A DNA stretch of 64,000 bases from Prevotella sp. (GTDB taxonomy: Bacteria > Bacteroidota > Bacteroidia > Bacteroidales > Bacteroidaceae): contig JALETQ010000005.1 in assembly GCA_022781445.1 (NCBI GenBank), forward strand, positions 1 through 64,000, read 5' to 3'. Under the pieces are notes generated by a model, which did not search any database, was not told the DNA's origin, and saw only the letters and a program-made list of their open reading frames with translations. Below, piece by piece: positions 52,665 to 59,624 of the stretch (position 1 is the first letter of the stretch; each line of letters starts with the position of its first letter). Both the position numbers and the translations under genes were made by a program.

Positions 52665-53969
52665 ATGAAAAGACTATTTCCCCTTTTGTCCTGCATATTC
52701 CTATTATGCGTCTCGAATGTAAGTGCTCAAAATATCTCGGACGATCTTACCGATGCACAGAAAGCTTATGTTTTGTCCAAATTTTGCACGGAAGTGAAGT
52801 ATAATTTTGTATTCTACAATGATTTAATCTTTAGCTGGGACAGTCTTTGCATGACCACATTACCTACACTTCTGGCAACAAAATCCAAGGAAGAGTTTGT
52901 TCTCGAACTGCAACGGCTGTGTACCCGATTGGGAGACGGACACACTTCAATATATCAGGAAAATCCATCGAACACCCAGGATTGGATCAGACCTTTTCCA
53001 ATGAAAACCAAGAGAATAGGCAATCGTGTCTTTGTAACAACAGTACTGAGTTCCGATTTACAAAAACAAGGAGTGAAAAAGGGATCCGAGATAATCGAGA
53101 TTGACGGGCTGGATGTTATTACGTATGTCAACCGATATAAGCGTCCTTTCACCTCAGCCTCCACCCCACAATGGCTAGACTTCTATCCTTATGCCGGATT
53201 CGAACTCACAAAAGACAAAGGTTCAAAGGTATCGAAAATCCTGTTTAAGAACCGTGACGGCAGGACTTTTGAGATCGTGAGCAATCGCAATCTCAACTGG
53301 GATTTACAAACCGGCTCCATTTTCGATTATAAGAAACTCAAAGGAAATGTCGGTCTGCTGAAAATAAACTCCTTCATGGGGAATGAGTTCCAAAAAGAAT
53401 TTGACAAGTTATACCCACACATCTTGCAAAGCGATGGGCTCATCATTGATTTGAGAGATAATATGGGAGGCAACTCCGGCAATGCCGATTATGTTGTCCG
53501 TCACCTGTCCGACAAACCGATAAAAACGGGAAAATGGAGCAGCAGGATGTATATTGCCGCACATGGCTCGTGGAGATTTCCACAGGAATGGTTCATGGAA
53601 AGTCCCGATCCATTGAATCCTGTGGATAAAGAGAACGTATATCGAAAACCTGTAATGCTGCTTGTGAATGCCGTTACATTCTCGTCCTCTGAAAATTTTT
53701 GCGTCACTTTTCGTGGAACGAACAAAGGAATAATCATCGGTACACCTACAGGGGGAAGCACAGGGAATCCCATACATGTCGATTTGGGCTTTGGAATCTA
53801 TGCACAGATATGCACAAAAAACGAATGGGATGTAAATGGAAATAAGTTTATCGGCATCGGCATCAAACCTGATATTGAAGTAGAAGAAACAGCAGAAGCT
53901 TTTTTACGAGGAGATGATGAAATGATAAATGAAGCATTAAAGCATATGAAATCATTCTTCAAACATTAA
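52665..53969 (+). CDS. S41 family peptidase, secreted
   Basis: C-terminal-processing/tricorn-type serine peptidase, 434 residues with a signal peptide (MKRLFPLLSCIFLLCVSNVS, cleaved near SAQ). A helical N-terminal part (25-100, LGDGHTSIY near 95) and a PDZ-like segment (about 120-160, GVKKGSEIIEIDG) precede the protease domain. That domain has LIIDLRDNMGGNSG and the nucleophile region NAVTFSSSENF, followed by IIGTPTGGSTGNP. Base composition is visibly more A/T-rich than in the neighbours, a possible sign of transfer. Substrate unknown. Confidence 0.87.
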   Translation: MKRLFPLLSCIFLLCVSNVSAQNISDDLTDAQKAYVLSKFCTEVKYNFVFYNDLIFSWDSLCMTTLPTLLATKSKEEFVLELQRLCTRLGDGHTSIYQENPSNTQDWIRPFPMKTKRIGNRVFVTTVLSSDLQKQGVKKGSEIIEIDGLDVITYVNRYKRPFTSASTPQWLDFYPYAGFELTKDKGSKVSKILFKNRDGRTFEIVSNRNLNWDLQTGSIFDYKKLKGNVGLLKINSFMGNEFQKEFDKLYPHILQSDGLIIDLRDNMGGNSGNADYVVRHLSDKPIKTGKWSSRMYIAAHGSWRFPQEWFMESPDPLNPVDKENVYRKPVMLLVNAVTFSSSENFCVTFRGTNKGIIIGTPTGGSTGNPIHVDLGFGIYAQICTKNEWDVNGNKFIGIGIKPDIEVEETAEAFLRGDDEMINEALKHMKSFFKH

Positions 53970-54004
53970 ATGCTCAAAGGAACTCACAAGTTTTGTTATA
54001 GGAA

Positions 54005-54210
54005 TTTAATCCAAATCTGTCATGAGAACCCTAATAGGAATTGTTCGATTGTCAAGTAGCTTGTTTGTCGGTTCGTAACAGGCGTTGCGAACTATGGCCG
54101 GACAAACCGGCAGACAAGATGCCGGCAAGCGGACGATATCCGAACGGGGAGTGCCATCATCGGCATGAAATGTGAGACCAAACACTCCCACGACCGATTG
54201 GAGGTTAATC
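54005..54210 (-). repeat. Dispersed inverted-repeat element
   Basis: Ends TTAATCCAAATCTGTCATGAG and CACGACCGATTGGAGGTTAA (core sequences). The interior ACAAGATGCCGGCAAGCGGA is shared with the 43184 copy. It lies just after the S41 stop codon. Confidence 0.8.
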
Positions 54211-54304
54211 ATGATCATGGTCTTAAATGGGCAACACAAAGACCTGAAGATGGCCAGATAAAAGGCGTACCTCCTTATACCGGCAGCGTCATCCCGACAT
54301 AGTC

Positions 54305-54347
54305 AAGACGAACCATGCTTACATATCCTTCTGACATGGTTCGTCTT
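54305..54347 (+). terminator. Hairpin, possible terminator of the S41 transcript
   Basis: AAGACGAACCATG (54305-54317) pairs perfectly with CATGGTTCGTCTT (54335-54347), followed by the pyrimidine run ACTTTCTCTTTCT. It is far (about 340 bases) from the stop codon. Confidence 0.5.
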
Positions 54348-54534
54348 ACTTTCTCTTTCTGATGGAAAACAGAATGTATCCCATCTCTTTTCAGTCATTG
54401 TCATAGGTAAAGACAGTTCAACAACAACCGGTTATTAGGATCCGATTTGGATTTATAACGAAACAACATAATATCCTTTCCGACAGCATCTTGCAAAGAC
54501 CACCAAGAAAAGCGTGAACACGCCGCCGGCAAAA

Positions 54535-54609
54535 CCTGCCCTTTTGCTTTCCAAAAGGGCAGGAAACAGGGGACAAAACCTGTCCTTTCGGAAAGCAAAA
54601 GGACAGGTT
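54535..54609. repeat. Twin related hairpins
   Basis: CCTGCCCTTTTG (54535-54546) pairs with CAAAAGGGCAGG (54552-54563). Directly after it, AACCTGTCCTTT (54577-54588) pairs with AAAGGACAGGTT (54598-54609). The two hairpins are diverged copies of each other (CCTGCCCTTTTG versus CCTGTCCTTTCG). Each has 12-bp arms and a short loop. Confidence 0.8.
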
Positions 54610-54748
54610 AGGAAAAGTAACCGTCAGAGAATTGATCCGGCAGGCCTTTCGGGAGAGAGGCAAAAACGGATCGAGCAAGCATCCCATGGGGTTTCACGGC
54701 AGTGCGACATCGCCTAGAACGAAACCATTCAACAGCAATTATGGCATT

Positions 54749-54946
54749 CATACCAATCGGTCATCAGACCGTTTAGGCAGACATGAGATACCGTTCATGA
54801 CACTTTCCGCCCCGTTTCGTAAGCCTGCCGGGACCTTGTCTGCCGGTTTGCCTTGTCACAACCAGCCAAGCCTGACGCAAAGCGATAACCAAGCCGGTGG
54901 CAGCCGGAGCGTACCGGTTCGAGTTCTCCCCGACCGATTTGGGCTA
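54749..54946 (+). repeat. Dispersed inverted-repeat element
   Basis: Left CATACCAATCGGTCATCAGA and right CCCGACCGATTTGGGCT. The interior GTTCATGACACTTTCCGCCC and TTGTCTGCCGGTTTGCCTTG align with the 58783 copy (cores given). Confidence 0.75.
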
Positions 54947-54986
54947 AAAATAGAGAGTATCGTTTTGTGATTTACCATAATTACAT

Positions 54987-54994
54987 TATCTTTG
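54987..54994 (+). promoter_or_regulatory. Promoter -7 box for the LysM gene
   Basis: TATCTTTG matches TAnnTTTG; the predicted transcript starts about 17 bases before the ATG at 55018. Confidence 0.65.
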
Positions 54995-55017
54995 CAGCTG
55001 ACAAAACCGAAAATAAG

Positions 55018-56382
55018 ATGATAAAACACCATTCCAAATATCTCAGTTTGTTACTGGCTTTTTTGTTTTCCATCGGTCTTTGTGCCCAAACGGCAAGGAT
55101 CAAACAAAGACATCAGGTCAAGAAAAAAGAGACACTCTACGGCATATCCAAACAATATGGCATCACCGTTGAAGAACTGACTCAAGTCAATCCCGAAATG
55201 AGAATGCAGGGATATGAGTTGAAGAAAGGCGACTATATCAACATTCCTTTTGCAGCTTCGGATGCCACCGCTGCTCAAAGTTCTCCCGTCACACAGGCTG
55301 TGCCTGTCAACAAGGAAGTATCAAAGACAGGACAGGTGGTTCGGGTGGGTGTCATGCTGCCGCTGCACAACCTCAATGGCGACGGCAGACGCATGACCGA
55401 GTATTACAGAGGTCTGTTGATGGCCGGCCAACGCCTCAAGCAAGATAACATTTCAACCGAGATTTATACATGGAATGTGCCCATAGATGCCGACATCAAC
55501 AAGACTCTCAAAGAGAAAGGAGCCGACAAGTGCGACGTCATCTTCGGCCCGCTCTACACATCAATGGTCAAACCGCTTGCCGAATTCTGCAAATCGAACA
55601 ACATCAAGTTGGTCATTCCCTTCTCCATCTTCGGACAACCGGCCAAAAACTACGACATGGTTTATCAGATATATCAGTCCGGTGACGATCTGATAGCCAT
55701 GACCATCAACAGCTTTCTCGAACGGTTCAAGGACTATCATCCCATCTTTGTGGACTGTAACGACGAAACAAGCGACAAGGGAAAGTTCACGGCAACGCTC
55801 CGCAAGGCACTCGAAAGCAAAGGCATCTCCTATGCTCTCACCAACCTCAACTCCGATGACGATGCTTTTGCCAAGGCTTTCAGCCGCACGCAAAAGAATG
55901 TGGTTATCATCAACACGTCCAAATCTCCCGAGCTGAATGCCACATTTGCGAAGCTCAACAAGATGACAGCCAAGGGTATCGGTGGCTCCATATCCATGCT
56001 TGGATACACCGAGTGGCTGATGTATACATCTGTTTATCAGACTCTTTTCCACACATACGACACCTACATCCCGACCAATTTCTTCTACAATCCCGAAACG
56101 GCAGACACGAAATGGTTGGAATCCAACTATCGTAAATGGTTCAACGAGGATATGCTGACGGCACTTCCCCACTTCGCATTGACCGGTTTCGACCACGGAT
56201 GCTTCTTTATCGGCGGACTTCACAAATACGGAAAGGCGTTCAACGGAAAGAAAGGCGAAGCCACATACAAGTATGTCCAAACGCCGTTGAACTTCAGGAA
56301 GGAAGGCAAAGGATGGCAGAACAAATCGTTCATGTTCATTCATTATCAAAAAGACAAAACGATTGAAAGCATATCTTATTGA
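55018..56382 (+). CDS. Secreted LysM domain protein with periplasmic-binding-like domain
   Basis: A 454-residue exported protein: signal peptide (to about LCAQ, 24), one LysM peptidoglycan-binding domain (31-77, HQVKKKETLYGISKQYG ... YINIP), a Ser/Ala/Val-rich linker, and a type-1 periplasmic-binding-protein-like domain (about 105-454, starting VRVGVMLPLHNLNGDG). The pairing resembles LpoA-like or amino-acid ABC receptor folds and may hold a periplasmic protein on the cell wall. The start at 55018 is used because the upstream codon falls ahead of the promoter. The next gene starts three bases after its stop. Confidence 0.85.
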   Translation: MIKHHSKYLSLLLAFLFSIGLCAQTARIKQRHQVKKKETLYGISKQYGITVEELTQVNPEMRMQGYELKKGDYINIPFAASDATAAQSSPVTQAVPVNKEVSKTGQVVRVGVMLPLHNLNGDGRRMTEYYRGLLMAGQRLKQDNISTEIYTWNVPIDADINKTLKEKGADKCDVIFGPLYTSMVKPLAEFCKSNNIKLVIPFSIFGQPAKNYDMVYQIYQSGDDLIAMTINSFLERFKDYHPIFVDCNDETSDKGKFTATLRKALESKGISYALTNLNSDDDAFAKAFSRTQKNVVIINTSKSPELNATFAKLNKMTAKGIGGSISMLGYTEWLMYTSVYQTLFHTYDTYIPTNFFYNPETADTKWLESNYRKWFNEDMLTALPHFALTGFDHGCFFIGGLHKYGKAFNGKKGEATYKYVQTPLNFRKEGKGWQNKSFMFIHYQKDKTIESISY

Positions 56383-56385
56383 ACC

Positions 56386-57129
56386 ATGCGCCATCTGCTG
56401 ACCTTATTTTCGCTCTGCCTTTGTGTTGCCGTGAACGCCCAACCGGGCAATTATCGCAACGAGTTGAGTGTGGGTGTCGGTGGAGGATGGGTGATGAGCA
56501 ACGTGGGGTTCAGCCCTCGCGTGCCCCAGTCGATGCACCAAGGCTTCATGGGAGGCGTGGCTGTCAAATATCTGACCGAGAAATACTTCAGCACCTACTG
56601 CTCCATCGTGGCGGAACTCAACTATGCCCGCTTGGGATGGAAAGAAAATATCCGCACCGAAACCAAGGAAGCCGTCATCAACCCTGTCAGCAATCTGCCC
56701 GAAGAATACAGCCGGCACATCGACTATCTGCAACTCCCGGTGTTTGCACATTTGGCTTGGGGAAAGGCCGAAAACGGTTTTCAGTTTTTTTTCAGGGCCG
56801 GTCCGCAACTGGGACTCTACCTCAAGGAAAACACCACAACAAATTTCACGGTTGAAAACCGAAACATCGAAGCCCGCTCAAACAACATCGTTGCGCAAGA
56901 CAGTATGCAGGTGGAGAACAAACTGGATTATGGTATCGCAGCCGGAATCGGTTTGGAATATGCCCGAAACCACGTCGGACATTTCCTTCTCGAAGCACGC
57001 TATTACTATGGTTTGGGCAACATTTACGGTGATTCCAAGAAGGACTTTTTCGGACGTTCCAACTTCGGCAACATCGTCATCAAGCTGACTTACCTCTTTG
57101 ATGTGGTCAAAAAGAAAAACAAAAATTGA
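56386..57129 (+). CDS. PorT-like outer membrane beta-barrel protein
   Basis: A 247-residue outer-membrane protein of the PorT/beta-barrel type. The signal peptide ends VNAQ (19). Amphipathic strands such as VGVGGGWVMSNVGF, SIVAELNYARLGW, YLQLPVFAHLAWG and LLEARYYYGLGNIY follow, ending in an aromatic-rich strand (LTYLFDV). Only three bases separate it from the LysM gene, so the two envelope proteins are co-produced. A type IX secretion role (as for PorT) is not shown. Confidence 0.82.
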   Translation: MRHLLTLFSLCLCVAVNAQPGNYRNELSVGVGGGWVMSNVGFSPRVPQSMHQGFMGGVAVKYLTEKYFSTYCSIVAELNYARLGWKENIRTETKEAVINPVSNLPEEYSRHIDYLQLPVFAHLAWGKAENGFQFFFRAGPQLGLYLKENTTTNFTVENRNIEARSNNIVAQDSMQVENKLDYGIAAGIGLEYARNHVGHFLLEARYYYGLGNIYGDSKKDFFGRSNFGNIVIKLTYLFDVVKKKNKN

Positions 57130-57164
57130 ATATACAATAATTATTAACACAAAAATTTAATCCT

Positions 57165-58688
57165 ATGTTTGAAGGACAACCTAAAGGTTTATTTGCATTA
57201 GCTTTGGCTAATACCGGTGAGCGATTTGGTTATTATACCATGATCGCAGTGTTTGCCCTGTTCTTAAGATCCAATTTCGGACTCGACCCCGGCACGGCAG
57301 GTGTGATTTACAGCTCTTTCCTGGGCTTGGTTTATTTCTTGCCGCTGATTGGTGGCGTGCTGGCCGACAAGTTCGGCTTCGGCCGAATGGTAACGATTGG
57401 CATCATCGTCATGTTTGCCGGCTACTTGTTCTTGTCCATCCCGCTGGGCAGTAACGTGGTGGCATTTGTGGCAATGATTGCCGCCCTGCTCTTCATCAGT
57501 CTCGGAACAGGTCTCTTCAAAGGCAATCTTCAAGTCATGGTGGGTAACCTTTATGACGACCCCAAATATGCCGACAAGCGCGACTCTGCATTCTCCATCT
57601 TCTACATGGCCATCAACATCGGTGCCCTCTTTGCACCTACGGCAGCCGTTGAAATCAAGAAATGGGCCGAAACGAGCATGGGACTGGCTGAAAACGACGC
57701 TTATCACTTCTCGTTTGCCGTGGCTTGCCTGTCACTTATCTTGTCGATGGCCATTTACTATGCCTTCCGTCCTACCTTCAAACATGTTGAAGGTGGCCGT
57801 GCCAAGAAAGATGAAACAGCCGCTCCGGTTGAAGAGCTTTCGCCTGCCGACACCAAAGCACGCATCGTTGCTTTGTGTCTGGTATTCGCCGTGGTCATCT
57901 TCTTTTGGATGGCATTCCATCAAAACGGTCTCAGTCTGACCTACTTCGCCAACGAGTTCACACAGAAAAGTGCCGAAGGCGTGCAAAGCATGGCTTTCGA
58001 CGTCATCAACCTCTTCTTGATTATCATTGCCGTTTATGCCTTGTTTTCCTTGTTCCAAAGCAAATCGGGCAAAGCCAAAGGTATTTCAGCGGCTGTCATT
58101 GCAGCGGTTGCCGCCATCCTTTACTGGAAATACACCCGCGTTTCGGGCAGTGTTGAGCTGAGTGCGCCCATCTTCCAGCAATTCAACCCCTTCTATGTGG
58201 TGGCACTTACTCCGGTAAGCATGGCCATCTTCGGGGCGTTGGCGAACAAAGGCAAGGAGCCTTCAGCTCCCCGTAAGATTGCATACGGTATGCTGGTGGC
58301 TGCCGTTGCCTTCCTGGTGATGATGTATGCGTCCAGAAACCTTCTCACTCCCGATGCCCAGGCAGCGGCCGTAGCCGGCGGCGGCGAAGGAACCTTGGTA
58401 TCGGCCAACTGGCTGATTGGTGTTTACCTCATTCTTACCTTCGGCGAGCTGTTGCTCAGCCCGATGGGCATTTCGTTCGTAAGTAAGGTGGCTCCTCCCA
58501 AATACAAAGGCATGATGATGGGTGGCTGGTTCGTAGCCACAGCCATAGGCAACTTCCTCGTGATGGTCGGCGGTCTGCTTTGGGGTTCCATTCCCTTGTG
58601 GATTGTATGGGGTGTATTCCTCGTCCTCTGTCTCCTCTCGGCCCTCTTCATGTTCACCATGATGAAACGCCTTGAAAAAGTGAGCTGA
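57165..58688 (+). CDS. POT/PTR family peptide MFS transporter
   Basis: Proton-coupled di/tripeptide symporter of the inner membrane, 507 residues with 12-14 predicted helices. The family's ExxER motif is present in NTGERFGYYT (about 16-25), followed by GGVLADKFGFGR and the second signature FYMAINIGALFAPT. An extra pair of helices in the middle (about 310-345) is typical of bacterial POTs. It is 35 bases after the PorT-like gene, probably in the same transcript. Confidence 0.92.
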   Translation: MFEGQPKGLFALALANTGERFGYYTMIAVFALFLRSNFGLDPGTAGVIYSSFLGLVYFLPLIGGVLADKFGFGRMVTIGIIVMFAGYLFLSIPLGSNVVAFVAMIAALLFISLGTGLFKGNLQVMVGNLYDDPKYADKRDSAFSIFYMAINIGALFAPTAAVEIKKWAETSMGLAENDAYHFSFAVACLSLILSMAIYYAFRPTFKHVEGGRAKKDETAAPVEELSPADTKARIVALCLVFAVVIFFWMAFHQNGLSLTYFANEFTQKSAEGVQSMAFDVINLFLIIIAVYALFSLFQSKSGKAKGISAAVIAAVAAILYWKYTRVSGSVELSAPIFQQFNPFYVVALTPVSMAIFGALANKGKEPSAPRKIAYGMLVAAVAFLVMMYASRNLLTPDAQAAAVAGGGEGTLVSANWLIGVYLILTFGELLLSPMGISFVSKVAPPKYKGMMMGGWFVATAIGNFLVMVGGLLWGSIPLWIVWGVFLVLCLLSALFMFTMMKRLEKVS

Positions 58689-58712
58689 TTCTTTCGGCAA
58701 TCCATACACGCA

Positions 58713-58748
58713 GCGGTCGGTATCCTCTCGGTACCGGCCGTTGTTGTT
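58713..58748 (+). terminator. Possible terminator after the POT gene
   Basis: AGCGGTCGGTATC pairs imperfectly with GGTACCGGCCGTT, followed by GTTGTTTC. The T-run is weak. Confidence 0.4.
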
Positions 58749-58782
58749 TCATCCCGACCGGTTATCGGAAGCCGATTCGGGT

Positions 58783-58983
58783 TAAACCCAAATCGGTCAT
58801 GAGAGCGTTTGTTTATACATTTCCTGCCGCTCATATCACTTTCCGTCCGGTTTCGTCTGCCGGCAGGCATCTTGCCTGTCGGTTTGTCTTGCCGTAGCCC
58901 GCTACGCCTGCAACAAACCGCCAAGCCATCTGCCGACCATCAAACGAAACCGACTCGGAATCTCATGACCGATTCGGGTTAAA
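58783..58983 (+). repeat. Dispersed inverted-repeat element, best-preserved reference copy
   Basis: TTAAACCCAAATCGGTCATG at the left and CATGACCGATTCGGGTTAA at the right form terminal inverted repeats that both include TTAA. The interior carries TTGTCTTGCCGTAGCCCGC and smaller palindromes (CCGGCAGGCATCTTGCCTG). About 201 bp, with no open frame conserved between copies. It matches the MITE or repeat-palindrome class of element rather than an insertion sequence. Confidence 0.85.
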
Positions 58984-59031
58984 TATTCAAAGTGTGAGCA
59001 CGAACATGAAGGATATTTGAGATAAATTGCT

Positions 59032-59039
59032 TACCTTTG
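59032..59039 (+). promoter_or_regulatory. Promoter -7 box for tmRNA
   Basis: TACCTTTG matches TAnnTTTG, about 14 bases before the tmRNA 5' end. Confidence 0.65.
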
Positions 59040-59052
59040 CAGAAGTTTTTAT

Positions 59053-59448
59053 GGGCCTATCTGGTTTTGACAGTAAGACGAGATGGTACGTAAGCATGCG
59101 GAGTCTCGGTAGCTCGCTCCTAAAACTGAGTTGTCAAACAATTAATTGGCGAAAAATCTTACGCTCTCGCTGCTTAATCGAAGTACAGTAGATTGGCTTT
59201 ATCGTGTTACCAGGTAACATGACGAGACATCACTCCGAAGGTGTTGTTCCGAATCTGAGGGAATAGTGGTGCAGTAAATCGGAAATAGTTTGTGCTTGCC
59301 TCGCGGTGCAAATGAAAACTTAGAGGATAAGGCTTCAGTTTAGTGGTCCGGGGCTTGTTGAAGCACGAAAATCAAAGGCCGGAATAAGCATGTAGAAAGC
59401 GTATGGTTTCCTTGCTGGACATCGGTTCGACTCCGATTAGGTCCACCA
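59053..59448 (+). ncRNA. ssrA: Transfer-messenger RNA
   Basis: Rescues stalled ribosomes by adding a degradation tag. The 5' GGGCCTA pairs with the 3' TAGGTCC to form the tRNA-like acceptor, with an encoded CCA at 59446-59448 and the T-arm CATCGG-TTCGACT-CCGATT. The tag frame at 59148-59177 reads GEKSYALAA with resume codon GGC, a typical Bacteroidetes tag ending ALAA. About 396 nt, one-piece form. Confidence 0.96.
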
Positions 59449-59455
59449 TCATCGA

Positions 59456-59494
59456 GAAAACACCGGTATAGAGACATACCGGTGTTTTCTTTTG
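59456..59494 (+). terminator. Terminator of tmRNA
   Basis: GAAAACACCGGTAT (59456-59469) pairs perfectly with ATACCGGTGTTTTC (59476-59489), then TTTTG. With A-runs on the left arm it could also act on the minus strand. Confidence 0.85.
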
Positions 59495-59624
59495 CGTTAT
59501 TCTCATATCTATTTCCCGACATGCCTCCGTCCCAAGGCATGCGAAAAAGGGGCTGACCGCCACAATCGACGATACAGCCCCTTGAACCCAAATCCTTTGA
59601 AGGTTTCTATCGAAAAAACGCAGA

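Larger units (their letters stand above)
53970..55017. other. Intergenic region of 1 kb with hairpins and two elements
   Basis: Contains two dispersed elements in opposite orientation (54005-54210, 54749-54946), a 13-bp stem (54305-54347), twin hairpins (54535-54609) and the promoter of the next gene. No gene is supported. Confidence 0.65.
58689..59052. other. Intergenic region before the tmRNA gene
   Basis: Contains a weak terminator-like hairpin, the best-preserved dispersed element (58783-58983) and the tmRNA promoter. Confidence 0.65.
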
